45,772 bases of DNA from the NCBI RefSeq assembly GCF_017837635.1, contig NZ_JAGJRS010000030.1, positions 1 to 45,772 on the forward strand, read 5' to 3'. The notes beneath the pieces are model-generated. The model was not told the origin of the DNA, ran no database searches, and saw only the letters and a program-made list of their open reading frames with translations. This DNA is from Frateuria flava. Its GTDB lineage: Bacteria > Pseudomonadota > Gammaproteobacteria > Xanthomonadales > Rhodanobacteraceae. The first letter of the stretch is position 1, and each line of letters begins with the position of its first letter. Below are positions 7,545 through 17,371 of this stretch, one piece after another. Position numbers and translations under genes: made by a program.

Positions 7545-10106
7545 CTAGACGATGTAGCGATCCCAGCCGGCGTAGTGTTCCTGTGTGCGTGGCCCGCGTG
7601 GCAGGCTGAGCGCGATCAGCGCCACTCCCAGCACCAAGCTCACCCCGGTCGCTACCGTCGAATGGCCTGCCAACACCCACGGCGCGATCAGCAACCACGC
7701 GCCAAGCACGACGTTGACGAAGCGCAGTGCGCGCGCCACCTCGGCGGTCGCGATGATGGCCACCGTGATGGTCAGGGAACCGATCAGATGATCGCTGTTG
7801 GCCATGGCGCCGGATGAGCCCAGGGCCAGGCGGGTGAGCATCAGGAATGCGCCGATCGCCATGCTGGCAAGGAGCGTCCACGGCAGACTGAGGCCGCGCC
7901 GCGCATCGCGCCATGCGCTGGCCGGATCGGTCAGGTGATCGGCCGACGACGCCTCGCCCGCCGCCACCGCGCCGCCGCGGAAGAAGATGGTGACGATCGG
8001 TTTGCCCCGCCGGTACGCCCAGAGCAGGTACTGCCCCATGGCAATCACCTCGTCCAGCGCGAAGGGGATCATGATCAACATCGCCAGTGCGGCGACCAGG
8101 GCCGGCGTGCTCCAGGTGCCGATGACGATCGGCTGGATGATGATGAAGTAGATGCTCACCACGCCCAGCGGAATGACCAGGATGCCGAAGAAGGTGACCA
8201 TCCAGGGCATGGTGCGCCAGCGCGCCCGCGTGCCCATGACCGCCATCAGGATTTCCAGCATGTAGCTCACCGCGCCCAGGCCGGCATCGGGAATCGGCCA
8301 GGCCTTGGACACGCTGGAGGTGATGATCTCTTCGGTGCCGTTCTTCGGATCGAGCGGACTGCCCGCGAAGAAGGGTTCCCAGACCGCATCCACGTGGCCC
8401 AGCTGATAGGCCGCCAGCATGCGCGAGATCAGCAGGCCGATGAGGCCCAGCGCCGCGATCGGCAGGCGCTGCGCGCCCGTCGAGGGGCAATAGGTCCAGC
8501 CCGGCGGCACCACTTTGGCATCCATCATGCCTTCCATGCTCATCCCCGGCATCATTACGACCAGGACGGAGAAGGTGATCGCCAGCGCACCCACCAGTAG
8601 GTCGTTCTGGAACTGCGCGGCGCTCGGGCTCCACAGCACCAGCGGCGCGAACAGCAGCCAGACGCCGACGAACGCGGCGGCCCACTGACCGAACCAGGCG
8701 GTGCGTCGCGAAAGGGACAGCGCGCCGGCGATCACCAGCAGCAACCCGCTGACGGCATCGCTCCAGGACAATGCGGCGGCCCGCCATTCCACTGGCGGCA
8801 GGTGCCGCTCCAGCGTCACCTCGTAGACCCGGCGCGTGATCGTGGCGGGGCCGGTGAAGCCGGTCACCCACGCGGTAGTCATCAGCCAGAAACCCAGCCC
8901 GATATTGGCCAGATGGGGCCAGCGGGTGGGCGGTCCGTCCGGATGCATGTCGTGGTGGTTGGCATGTGCCATCCCCTGGGCTTGCGCCGATCCCTGGTGG
9001 GAGCCATGGCCCTGCCTGCCCTCGTTACGCCCGGGACTGCGCCAGGCCACCCGCGAGGGATCGAGCTCGTTGGCCTCGTACCAACCAGTGGGATCGGCCT
9101 CGAGCGCCAGGACCATCTTGGGCAAGGTTCCGCGCAAGGTGTGCGCGGGCTGCCAGCCGAGGACATCCCGGGCCCGGCGCGTATCGAGCAGGTAATGGTC
9201 GTTTGCCTGCTCGACCATCCACGGTTGGATGAAGGCGCCCTCGCCCAGCACATTCGTCTGCAGCCAGGCACCGATCTCAGCGGCAGCCTCGGGCACGCGC
9301 ACGGTTTTCCAGGCGTGGCCGCGCAGAGCTTCGCCAATGATGTTCTGGATTTCGGCGTAGCCCAGGGCTTCCGCTTCGCCAATCAACACCGTCCACTCCG
9401 GCGGCAGCTGCGTGCGACGCGCGATGGTGCGTGCGAAGGCGTCGGCCAGGTCCTCCACGTGCACGAACGCCTGGCCCGCGCACAGCATGCCCGGGTAGAG
9501 ATGGGACAGGACTCCGCCTTCGTAGATGCGCGCGATCTGCTGGACCGGAAACGGGGAGTGCCCCCGATCGTCGTAGACGCCCGCGATACGCATCAACACG
9601 AGCGGAACGGCCCCGTGGCGCACGCAGAGCACCTGCTCGGCCGCGAGCTTGGACTGCGGGTAGGGCCAGGTGGCGCCGAGCGGCGAGTCTTCGTCGATGG
9701 GCTCGTTCGGGCCTTGTTTGGGCGCGTAAACGAGCATGGTGCTCGCATAGACCAGTTGCTCTACCTCAAACGCGTCCAACGCATCGATCAGCCGCCCGGT
9801 CCCCTCGACCGTAATGCGCTCATACAGCGGACTGGGATCGCCCGTCAGGTCGTAGTAACCCGCCAGGTGCAGCACCGAGGCCAACTGGCGGCCGAAGCGC
9901 TCGGCCACCTCGGTCAGGGCCTGCTGGACCGACCGCGTATCGCCCAGGTCACAGGCGATCCGTTCGATAGGTGCGCCATCGTCGGCGAACCCGGGACGGT
10001 CCAGGCCCACCAGGGTGTAGTCCGCAGCAAGGCGCCTCACCAGGGCGCCTCCGATAAAGCCAGAGGATCCCGTGATCAGCACCACGGGTTTGCGGGACGC
10101 GACCAT
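7545..10106 (-). CDS. NAD-dependent epimerase fused to SPW-repeat/VKOR-like membrane domain
   Basis: The 853-residue fusion starts at ATG 10106. Residues 1-310 form an extended SDR/epimerase with the NAD motif GSSGFIGG near the N-terminus and a catalytic-type YxxxK (YPQSK). A Gly/His/Gln-rich linker follows. The rest is membrane-embedded: two SPW-type repeats (PLVLWSPSAAQFQNDLLVG and IAPWVLAGHSTVATG) flank a segment (AVSYMLEILMAVMGTR, then ALAMLIMIPFALDEVIAMGQ) resembling vitamin K epoxide reductase helices. The Cys pair expected of an active VKOR (around IGTWSTPALV) is absent. It lies between two copper operons and is transcribed away from the DUF305 gene. Substrate and role are unknown; the domain assignments are by eye. 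Confidence 0.75.
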   Translation of the reverse strand: MVASRKPVVLITGSSGFIGGALVRRLAADYTLVGLDRPGFADDGAPIERIACDLGDTRSVQQALTEVAERFGRQLASVLHLAGYYDLTGDPSPLYERITVEGTGRLIDALDAFEVEQLVYASTMLVYAPKQGPNEPIDEDSPLGATWPYPQSKLAAEQVLCVRHGAVPLVLMRIAGVYDDRGHSPFPVQQIARIYEGGVLSHLYPGMLCAGQAFVHVEDLADAFARTIARRTQLPPEWTVLIGEAEALGYAEIQNIIGEALRGHAWKTVRVPEAAAEIGAWLQTNVLGEGAFIQPWMVEQANDHYLLDTRRARDVLGWQPAHTLRGTLPKMVLALEADPTGWYEANELDPSRVAWRSPGRNEGRQGHGSHQGSAQAQGMAHANHHDMHPDGPPTRWPHLANIGLGFWLMTTAWVTGFTGPATITRRVYEVTLERHLPPVEWRAAALSWSDAVSGLLLVIAGALSLSRRTAWFGQWAAAFVGVWLLFAPLVLWSPSAAQFQNDLLVGALAITFSVLVVMMPGMSMEGMMDAKVVPPGWTYCPSTGAQRLPIAALGLIGLLISRMLAAYQLGHVDAVWEPFFAGSPLDPKNGTEEIITSSVSKAWPIPDAGLGAVSYMLEILMAVMGTRARWRTMPWMVTFFGILVIPLGVVSIYFIIIQPIVIGTWSTPALVAALAMLIMIPFALDEVIAMGQYLLWAYRRGKPIVTIFFRGGAVAAGEASSADHLTDPASAWRDARRGLSLPWTLLASMAIGAFLMLTRLALGSSGAMANSDHLIGSLTITVAIIATAEVARALRFVNVVLGAWLLIAPWVLAGHSTVATGVSLVLGVALIALSLPRGPRTQEHYAGWDRYIV

Positions 10107-10279
10107 CGGGTGACTCCGTGCGCGAGGACTGCGCACCTTCGCGCAAGCGCCGTCGGACGCCAGTGAGCAGGCCGTGAACACGGCGGCGAACCATCGACGT
10201 GGGTCCACCCTTTGGTTCACGGCGTTGAGACAGCTGCGAGGACACGTTTCGTACTCCAACCCGCGCCCTGGAGAAGCGT

Positions 10280-10681
10280 ATGAAAAGCACGACCTTGATG
10301 ACCGCTGCTGTTTCCATGGCACTTGGCGTCGCGGTGTCCCTCACCGCTTCGGTCTGGGCGCACGGCAACAGGAGCTCGGCGCCCGCGCAGACGCGCCCGT
10401 CGGCCACCGCTCAAACGGGCGATGCGATGGCCGGCATGCACAGTCGCGGTTCCATGGAACTGCACCGGATCATGGAAGAGAGCCAGGCCATGCCCATGCC
10501 GATGACCGGTGATGTCGACAAGGACTTCGCCACCCTGATGACCATGCACCACCAGACCGCCATCCAGATGTCGAACGCGTTGCTGAAATTCAGCAAGAAT
10601 GATGGCTTGAGGGCACTGGCCTCCCAGATGAAGGCCGCTCAACAAGAGGACATCCGCAAAATGAAGCCCTATACGAAGTAA
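10280..10681 (+). CDS. DUF305 family exported protein
   Basis: The 133-residue product begins with a signal peptide (MKSTTLMTAAVSMALGVAVSLTASVWA). The DUF305 core follows: DVDKDFATLMTMHHQTAIQMSNALLKF, then a helix ending DIRKMKPYTK. The HH pair and Met-rich flank (MAGMHSRGSME, AMPMPMTG) fit metal binding. DUF305 proteins often accompany copper efflux and oxidase genes, but their molecular function is not settled. It heads the + strand block, 102 bp before the next gene and divergent from the epimerase fusion. Confidence 0.85.
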   Translation: MKSTTLMTAAVSMALGVAVSLTASVWAHGNRSSAPAQTRPSATAQTGDAMAGMHSRGSMELHRIMEESQAMPMPMTGDVDKDFATLMTMHHQTAIQMSNALLKFSKNDGLRALASQMKAAQQEDIRKMKPYTK

Positions 10682-10782
10682 CCGTGGCTTCCGGCGATCG
10701 TGGGCCTATGCAAAGTGCGTCCATTCGAGGCGCGTTTGACGCGGATCAAGCAGTTGGCTCTGCTCTGCTCTAAGATCCCACC

Positions 10783-11205
10783 ATGGCCCGCCTACGCCTC
10801 CTCCGACCCGCGACCCGTCGCCGCCTTGCCTGGCTGGTGGCGGTGTTGCTGGTGTGGCAGCAGCTGGCCATGGCGGCCTATGCGTGCACCTTGCCGCCGT
10901 CGGCGATCGCGCCTGCGATGGCCGTGGCGTCAGCCAATGCCATGGCGATGGAGGGCACCTGCCCGACCATGCACGACAGCGTGCCTGACCGGACGGTGTG
11001 TCAGGCGCATTGCCATCCTGATCGGGCGGCACAGCCGGATGCACGCACCGGCTCGGTGCCGCCCAGCGCGCTGGCCGCCTTGCCCGTTTATTGGCCTGCG
11101 CCCACGCTGGCACTCGCCACATCGGGCCGCGCGCCGCAACGGCTCGACCGTCTGCGCGCGCCACCCCCACCTGCCACGCTGCTGTACTGCTCACTCCTGA
11201 TCTAG
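10783..11205 (+). CDS. Small exported Cys/His-containing leader protein upstream of cusCBAF
   Basis: The 140-residue product has a basic N-terminus and a hydrophobic signal (LAWLVAVLLVWQQLAMAAYA). A Met-rich stretch and Cys/His motifs CPTMHD, CQAHCHPD follow, and it ends LLYCSLLI. Composition and position, directly before an efflux operon with a 69-bp gap, parallel the CopL-like protein at 128-532. DUF2946-type copper proteins have this layout. It could bind copper in the periplasm or act as a copper-responsive leader ORF. No confident family assignment is possible by eye. Confidence 0.55.
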   Translation: MARLRLLRPATRRRLAWLVAVLLVWQQLAMAAYACTLPPSAIAPAMAVASANAMAMEGTCPTMHDSVPDRTVCQAHCHPDRAAQPDARTGSVPPSALAALPVYWPAPTLALATSGRAPQRLDRLRAPPPPATLLYCSLLI

Positions 11206-11274
11206 ACCGGCGCTCGCCATGCGCGCCTCGTGCCGTCGTGCGCGAGGTTCCTCGATCATTAGGAGTGCCTTTCC

Positions 11275-12549
11275 ATGGTGTGCCTGCCTTTTGCCCGATG
11301 CCGCCTGGCGTCGGGTCTGGCGATCGCCCTCGTGTGGGTGGTGGCCTTGCCTTCCTATGCCGGCGACGAACCCGTCTCGCTCGACCAGGCGATTCGCCTG
11401 GGCGTCGCCCAAGCTCCGTTGCTCACCGCACGCGATGCCGACATTGAAGCGGCCCGCGAAGAGGCGGTGCGTGCCGGTCGCCTGCCCGATCCCTCGCTGA
11501 CCTTCGGCGTCTCCAACTACCCCGTCACCGGACCTGGTGCCTTCCGCCTGGACGCGGACACGATGACCATGCGCACGCTCGGCGTGGCGCAGGACATCCC
11601 CTCGCACGCATCGCGCGAGGCCGAACGCGATCTGGCTGATGCCCAAATCGTGGCGGCCACGGCCGAGCGCACCGTCACCGCGCAGAACGTGCGCGAGCAG
11701 ATCGCCGAGGCCTGGATCGAGCTCTGGGCCGCCCAGCAGAAGCGCGACCTGCTCGCCGCCTTGCGCGAGCAAAGCGGGCTGGCCGTCAGGCTGACCCAGG
11801 CCCGCCTGCGTGGCGGTGAAGGCAGCGCGACCGAGGCGCTGGCGGCACGCGCCGACGCCGCCTCGCTGGACAACCGCCTGGCCGGCGTCGAGGCCGAGCT
11901 GGCCGCCGCGCAAGCCGGCCTGCAGCGCTGGCTGGGCCAACCGGTGACGATGCTCGGCGACGCTCCGGATTTCGACCGCCTGCCGGTCGCACCCACGCAG
12001 CTGGAACAGACGATCGACCGCCAGGCCCCCATGCAGGCCTGGCAGGCCCGTGAGGAGGTTGCCCAGGCGGCCCTGACCCAGGCACGCGCCGCCAAGCGCC
12101 CGGACTGGAGCGTGAGCGCCAGCTACGGTCGCCGTGCGCCGGGCCTGTCGGACATGGTCATGCTGCAGGTGGGCGTGAGCCTGCCTTTGTTCACCCGCAA
12201 CCGTCAGGATCGGGGCGTCAGTGCCAAGCAGGCACAGCGTGACGCGGTGCAGGCCGCGCATGAAGACGCTCGCCGTGCCCAGCGCGAGGCCGTGGCGCGC
12301 ACGGTGGCGAACTGGCGTGGCTGGGGTGGGCAGATCGCGCGCTACCGGGACACCCTGCTGCCGCTGGGTCGGGATCGCGCGACAACCGCGTTGGCGGGCT
12401 ACCGCGGTGGCGGCAGCTTGCAGCCCTGGCTGGATGCGCGCCGCGACGAGATCGAACTTCGCCTGACCTATGCCGATGCGCTGGCCACCCACGCGCGACT
12501 GTGGGCCGCGCTCGCCTACCTGCTGCCCGACGCGGAGGCCACGCCATGA
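11275..12549 (+). CDS. cusC: CusC-like outer-membrane factor (TolC family)
   Basis: The 424-residue product has a signal peptide ending PSYAGDE. Two TolC-type repeats of long alternating helices follow (LDQAIRLGVAQAPLLTARDADIEAAREEA; ERTVTAQNVREQIAEAWIELWAAQQKRDLLAAL; RREAVARTVANWRGWGGQIARYRDTLLPL), plus the beta strand SVSASYGRR. An AGGAG ribosome-binding site precedes the ATG. The stop overlaps the cusB start (ATGA). It forms the outer-membrane channel of the tripartite exporter with the next two genes. CzcC is the alternative name; the copper-type ligands in CusA favour CusC. Confidence 0.88.
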   Translation: MVCLPFARCRLASGLAIALVWVVALPSYAGDEPVSLDQAIRLGVAQAPLLTARDADIEAAREEAVRAGRLPDPSLTFGVSNYPVTGPGAFRLDADTMTMRTLGVAQDIPSHASREAERDLADAQIVAATAERTVTAQNVREQIAEAWIELWAAQQKRDLLAALREQSGLAVRLTQARLRGGEGSATEALAARADAASLDNRLAGVEAELAAAQAGLQRWLGQPVTMLGDAPDFDRLPVAPTQLEQTIDRQAPMQAWQAREEVAQAALTQARAAKRPDWSVSASYGRRAPGLSDMVMLQVGVSLPLFTRNRQDRGVSAKQAQRDAVQAAHEDARRAQREAVARTVANWRGWGGQIARYRDTLLPLGRDRATTALAGYRGGGSLQPWLDARRDEIELRLTYADALATHARLWAALAYLLPDAEATP

Positions 12550-13841
12550 AGCGCTTTCTGCTCATGCTGGGGATCGTGGCGCTGGCGGTGGCCCTGCTTG
12601 CTGGCGGCTATGTCGCAGGCCGCCGCCAGGCGCCCGCGTCCACTGCCACGGGGGCGGGCAAGACCGACACCAGCGGCCGCAAGGTTCTGTACTGGTACGA
12701 CACGATGGTGCCGCAGCAGCACTTCGACCACCCTGGGCTCTCGCCGATGGGCATGCAGATGGTGCCCAAGTATGCCGACGAGGGGGCCGGTGGCGAGGCG
12801 GGCGTGGTGACGATCGATCCGGCGACCGTACAGAACCTGGGCGTGCGTACCGCGCCGGTCGAGCGGCGCGTACTGGCCGCCGCGGTGCAAGTGCCCGGCA
12901 CGGTCACCTGGAATCTGCGCGAAGCGACGACGATCAGCGCGCGCGTCGATGCCGTGATCGCCCAACTGGATGTGCGCGCGCCGTACATCACCGTCGCCGC
13001 CGGCCAGCCGCTGGCCGAATTGCTGGCGCCGCAGTGGAACAGCGCACTGGCCGAATACCGCGCCCTGCAGCAGGCGCAGTCGGCGGACGCAAGAGCGCTG
13101 CGCGACGCCGCGCGCGAGCGATTGCGGGTGCTGGGCCTGACTGATGCCGACATCCGCGCGGCGCGCCCCGGCAACGGGGCCGCCCTCACCCTGCATGCGC
13201 CGCGAGCCGGCGTGGTCACCGCGCTGGACGTGCGCGAGGGCCAGCGCGTGGCCGCGGGTCAGACGCTGATGACGCTCAACAGCCTGACCACCGTGTGGGT
13301 GGAAGCGGCCTTGCCGCAAGGCGCGGCCGGCGCGGTGCGGACCGGCGCGCCGGTCACCGTCACCGTCGACGCGGTGCCCGGCCGCCGCTTCCACGGCACC
13401 GTGGAAACCCTGCTACCGGACATCGACACCACCACACGCACGCAGAAAGCGCGCATCGTCCTGGACAACCCAAACGCGGTGCTCGCCCCCGGCATGTTCG
13501 CCACCGTGCGGCTGACGCCGGCGCGGGGCCAGGCGGTGCCGGTGGTGCCCGACGAGGCCCTGATTGCCACCGGCCGCGACACGCGCGTGATCCTCGCCGA
13601 AGGCGACGGCCGCTTCCGCGCCGTGCCGGTGCGCACCGGCCGCTCGGCCGGCGGCTACACGCAGGTGCTCGACGGCCTCAAGGGTGGCGAGCAGGTGGTG
13701 GTCTCCGGCCAGTTCCTGATCGACTCGGAGGCGAACCTGTCCGGTGCGCTGGAGCGCCTGAACGCCCCGTCCCAACCGGTGCCAGCGACCCGTACGCCGT
13801 CGATGCAGGGAATGCCGATGCGCTCCGGGGACAAGCCATGA
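12546..13841 (+). CDS. cusB: CusB-like periplasmic adaptor (membrane fusion protein)
   Basis: The 431-residue product has an N-terminal membrane anchor ([22 protein letters not shown]). A heavy-metal-binding segment follows ([27 protein letters not shown]), a YHCPMHP-type motif that has lost its Cys. Next come the lipoyl/barrel-sandwich ([18 protein letters not shown]) and beta-barrel regions of RND adaptors. The Met residues fit Cu(I)/Ag(I) transfer to CusA. Start and stop both overlap neighbours by 4 bp (ATGA), so cusCBA is translationally coupled. Confidence 0.92.
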   Translation: MKRFLLMLGIVALAVALLAGGYVAGRRQAPASTATGAGKTDTSGRKVLYWYDTMVPQQHFDHPGLSPMGMQMVPKYADEGAGGEAGVVTIDPATVQNLGVRTAPVERRVLAAAVQVPGTVTWNLREATTISARVDAVIAQLDVRAPYITVAAGQPLAELLAPQWNSALAEYRALQQAQSADARALRDAARERLRVLGLTDADIRAARPGNGAALTLHAPRAGVVTALDVREGQRVAAGQTLMTLNSLTTVWVEAALPQGAAGAVRTGAPVTVTVDAVPGRRFHGTVETLLPDIDTTTRTQKARIVLDNPNAVLAPGMFATVRLTPARGQAVPVVPDEALIATGRDTRVILAEGDGRFRAVPVRTGRSAGGYTQVLDGLKGGEQVVVSGQFLIDSEANLSGALERLNAPSQPVPATRTPSMQGMPMRSGDKP

Positions 13842-16800
13842 TTGCCGCCGTCATCCGCGCGATGATCGCTCACCGCGCGATGGTCCTGCTGGCGGCGCTG
13901 GCACTCGCACTGGCCGGCGTGTTCGCGGCGCTGCATACGCCCATCGACGCGCTGCCGGACCTGTCCGACACCCAGGTCATCATCCGCACCCCCTGGCCGG
14001 GCCAGTCGCCGCAGGTAGTCGAGGACCAGGTCACCTACCCGCTGGCGACTACCATGCTCTCGGTGCCGGGGGCGAAGACCGTGCGCGGCTATTCGTTCTT
14101 CGGCGACTCCTACGTCTACGTACTGTTCGACGACAAGACCGACCTGTATTGGGCGCGCTCGCGCGTGCTCGAGTACCTGAGCCAGGTGCGCGCCAGCCTG
14201 CCGGCGGACGTCAATCCCTCGCTCGGGCCGGATGCCACGGGCTTGGGCTGGATCTACGAGTACGCACTGGTCGACCGCACGGGCAAGCACGACCTGGGTC
14301 AGCTGCGCGCGCTGCAGGACTGGTTCCTGCGCTTCCAATTGAAGACCGTGCCGGACGTGGCCGAGGTGGCGAGCCTGGGCGGCATGGAGCGCGCCTGGCA
14401 GATCGTGCCCGATCCGCAGGCGCTCGCGGCGCGCAGCATCTCCGTGCAGCAACTGGTGGAGGCGGTGAAATCCGCCAACGGCGCCAGCGGCGGCTCGGTG
14501 ATCGAGCAGGGTGAGGCGGAGCTGATGGTGCGCAGTCAGGGGTACCTGCGCAGCAAGGCCGACTTCGAGAACGTACCGGTCACCGCCAATGGCCACGGCG
14601 TACCCGTGCTGATGCGTGACGTCGCCACCGTGCGCCGCGGCCCCACCTTCCGCCGCGGCATCGCCGAGCTGGACGGCCAAGGCGAGGTCGCCGGCGGCGT
14701 CATCGTGTTGCGCACGGGCAAGAACGCCAAGGCGGCCATCGCGGCAGTCAAGGCCAAGCTGGCCCAACTCAAGCACAGCCTGCCGGCGGGCGTGGAGATC
14801 GTGCCCACCTACGATCGCTCGCAGCTCATCGACGCGGCGGTGGAGAACGTTTGGGGCAAACTGCTGGAAGAATTCCTCGTCGTCGCGCTGGTCTGCGTGC
14901 TGTTCCTGGGCCACCTGCGCTCGGCGCTGGTCGCAGTAGTGACCCTGCCGCTCGGCGTGCTCACCGCCTTCCTGGTGATGTGGTGGCAGGGCGTCACCGC
15001 CAACCTGATGTCGCTGGCCGGCATCGCCATCGCCATCGGCGCGATGGTCGACGCCGCCATCGTGATGATCGAGAACACCCACAAGCACCTGGAGCACTGG
15101 CGGGCGGAACGCGGCAGCGAGCCGCAAGGCGCCGAACGCTGGTCGCTGATCGCCCAGGCCAGCGCCGAGGTCGGCCCGGCCTTGTCCGTGAGTCTGCTGA
15201 TCATCGCGCTCTCGTTCGTGCCGGTGTTCGCCCTGCAGGGCCAGGAAGGCAAGCTGTTCTCGCCGCTGGCGTTCACCAAGACCTACGCCATGGCGGCGGC
15301 GGCCGGCCTGGCGGTGACGCTGGTGCCCGTGCTGACGGGTTACCTGGTGCGCGGGCGCATCCGCGGTGAGATGGAGAACCCGCTCAACCGGTGGCTGATG
15401 CGTGGCTACCGGCCGGTCATCAACACCGTGCTTCGCTGGCCGAAAGCGACCCTGGTGCTCGCCGGCCTGCTGCTACTCAGCGCCGTGATACCGATGAGCC
15501 GCCTGGGCAGCGAATTCATGCCGCCGATGGACGAGGGCACGTTGCTGTATATGCCTACCGCCCTGCCCGGCCTTTCCGCCGGCAAGGCCAGCCAGTTGCT
15601 ACAACTGACCGACCGCATGATCAAGACCGTGCCGGAGGTCGACCACGTGTTCGGCAAGGCGGGGCGTGCGGAAACGGCGACCGACCCCGCGCCGCTGGAG
15701 ATGTTCGAGACCACCATCACCTTCAAGCCGAAGGACCAGTGGCGCCCCGGCATGACCATGGCGAAGATCAAGGAGGAGCTCAACCAGGCGGTCAAGGTGC
15801 CCGGCCTCACCAACCTGTTCGTGCCGCCGATCCGCAACCGCATCGACATGCTCTCCACCGGCATCAAGAGCCCGATCGGCATCAAGGTGCTCGGTACCGA
15901 CCTCAAGACCTTGCAGGACGTGGCCGACCGCATCGAGACGCTGGCGAAAAGCGTGCCCGGGGTCAGCTCAGCCATTGCCGAACGGCCCACCAGCGGTCGC
16001 TACGTCGACGTGCACGTGCGGCCCATCGACGCGGCGCGCTATGGCCTCACGCAGGCGCGCGTGCAGCAGTTGGTGGCCACCGTGGTCGGCGGCGACCCGA
16101 TCGGACAGACGATCGAGGGCCGCGAGCGCTACCACATCGTGGTGCGTTATCCGCGCGCCGAACGCGATTCGGTCGGTGCCCTGCGACAGCTACCCATCGT
16201 CGCTTCCGATGGCGCGCAGCTCACATTGAGCCAGGTCGCCGACATCACGCTGGCGGCCGGGCCGTCCATGCTCAAGAGCGAGGACGGCCAGCTGGCGACC
16301 TACGTGTACGTCGATACCGATGGCAGCGACCTCGGCACCGTGGTCGGCCGTCTGCAGCGGGCGGTGGCGCAGCAAATCCAGCTACCGCCAGGGGTCACCG
16401 TCGCCTGGTCGGGCCAGTTCGAGTTCCTCGCCAGCGCCATGCAGCGAATCAAGCTGGTCGTGCCGATCGCGCTGGCGATCATCTTCGGGCTGATCTACGC
16501 GGTGTTCCGGCGCGCCAGCGAGGCGGCGCTGATCATGCTGAGCGTGCCGCTGTCGCTGGTCGGCGGGCTGTGGCTGATCTGGTTGCTCGGCCATGCCGTG
16601 TCGGTGGCCACCATCATCGGCTTCATTGCGCTGGCCGGCGTCGCCGCCGAGTTCGGCGTGGTCATGCTGCTCTACCTGCGCCAGGCCTGGGACCGCCGGC
16701 TCGCGCTCGATCCGCATGCCGGCCCGGCGGCGCTGGACGAGGCGATCCGCGAAGGCGCCGTGCAACGCGTGCGGCCCAAGGCGATGACGGTTGCGGTGAT

Positions 16801-17008
16801 CCTGGCCGGCCTGTTCCCGATCCTGCTCGGCCACGGCGCCGGCGCCGAGGTCATGCAGCGCATTGCCGCACCGATGATCGGCGGCATGCTCACCGCGCCC
16901 CTGCTGTCCATGGTGGTGCTTCCGGCCGCCTTCCACCTGCTGGTGTTGCACCGCCTGCGCAGAGCACAGCGCCATTCCATTACTTCACCCAACCCGCAAG
17001 GAGATTGA
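13838..17008 (+). CDS. cusA: CusA-like Cu(I)/Ag(I) RND efflux pump
   Basis: The 1056-residue product is full length for a heavy-metal RND transporter with 12 membrane helices (TM1 at residues 14-32). The three Met ligands that define monovalent-metal CusA pumps are in conserved contexts: [33 protein letters not shown] and [19 protein letters not shown]. The inner half-channel motif is seen in [19 protein letters not shown] and the C-terminal [13 protein letters not shown]. The start overlaps the cusB stop (ATGA) and cusF follows after 3 bp. It uses proton import to drive metal from the periplasm or cytoplasm out through CusC. Confidence 0.95.
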   Translation: MIAAVIRAMIAHRAMVLLAALALALAGVFAALHTPIDALPDLSDTQVIIRTPWPGQSPQVVEDQVTYPLATTMLSVPGAKTVRGYSFFGDSYVYVLFDDKTDLYWARSRVLEYLSQVRASLPADVNPSLGPDATGLGWIYEYALVDRTGKHDLGQLRALQDWFLRFQLKTVPDVAEVASLGGMERAWQIVPDPQALAARSISVQQLVEAVKSANGASGGSVIEQGEAELMVRSQGYLRSKADFENVPVTANGHGVPVLMRDVATVRRGPTFRRGIAELDGQGEVAGGVIVLRTGKNAKAAIAAVKAKLAQLKHSLPAGVEIVPTYDRSQLIDAAVENVWGKLLEEFLVVALVCVLFLGHLRSALVAVVTLPLGVLTAFLVMWWQGVTANLMSLAGIAIAIGAMVDAAIVMIENTHKHLEHWRAERGSEPQGAERWSLIAQASAEVGPALSVSLLIIALSFVPVFALQGQEGKLFSPLAFTKTYAMAAAAGLAVTLVPVLTGYLVRGRIRGEMENPLNRWLMRGYRPVINTVLRWPKATLVLAGLLLLSAVIPMSRLGSEFMPPMDEGTLLYMPTALPGLSAGKASQLLQLTDRMIKTVPEVDHVFGKAGRAETATDPAPLEMFETTITFKPKDQWRPGMTMAKIKEELNQAVKVPGLTNLFVPPIRNRIDMLSTGIKSPIGIKVLGTDLKTLQDVADRIETLAKSVPGVSSAIAERPTSGRYVDVHVRPIDAARYGLTQARVQQLVATVVGGDPIGQTIEGRERYHIVVRYPRAERDSVGALRQLPIVASDGAQLTLSQVADITLAAGPSMLKSEDGQLATYVYVDTDGSDLGTVVGRLQRAVAQQIQLPPGVTVAWSGQFEFLASAMQRIKLVVPIALAIIFGLIYAVFRRASEAALIMLSVPLSLVGGLWLIWLLGHAVSVATIIGFIALAGVAAEFGVVMLLYLRQAWDRRLALDPHAGPAALDEAIREGAVQRVRPKAMTVAVILAGLFPILLGHGAGAEVMQRIAAPMIGGMLTAPLLSMVVLPAAFHLLVLHRLRRAQRHSITSPNPQGD

Positions 17009-17011
17009 CCC

Positions 17012-17356
17012 ATGAAGACGAAAGCATTGGCCCTTGTCTTGGTCGGCACGCTCGCTGCCGCCCCGACCTTCGCCAGCCCGCCGCAGATGGATCCCAACAT
17101 GCCGGGCATGCAGCACACCGCCAAGCCGACCGAGGCACAGGGGGTCGGCATCATCAAAGGCATCGACCTCAAGCAGGGCACCATCACCCTGCAACACCAG
17201 GCGATTCCAGCGATCGGCTGGCCCGCCATGACCATGCCCTTCCATGCCACACCGGACGTGCTCAAGCAGGCCAAGGTGGGCGACAAGGTGCAATTCACGC
17301 TGCATCCGGACGGCATGAATAGCATGGTGTCCGCGATCAAGCCTGCCCGGTCCTGA
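17012..17356 (+). CDS. cusF: CusF-like periplasmic copper chaperone
   Basis: The 114-residue product has a signal peptide (to about residue 21, TFAS) and an OB-fold CusF domain. All four metal ligands of E. coli CusF are present at a constant offset: His62, Trp70, Met73 and Met75 in HQAIPAIGWPAMTMPF. The ATG follows an AAGGAG site and is 3 bp after cusA. It hands Cu(I)/Ag(I) to CusB. It is the last gene of the + strand operon and converges on dmeF with a 15-bp gap. Confidence 0.93.
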   Translation: MKTKALALVLVGTLAAAPTFASPPQMDPNMPGMQHTAKPTEAQGVGIIKGIDLKQGTITLQHQAIPAIGWPAMTMPFHATPDVLKQAKVGDKVQFTLHPDGMNSMVSAIKPARS

Positions 17357-17371
17357 CGCTCGCCGCGACAC

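Noticed and set aside
8802-10166. 454-codon + strand frame opposite the epimerase fusion
   Set aside because: Antisense of a well-supported gene; no domain or start signals.
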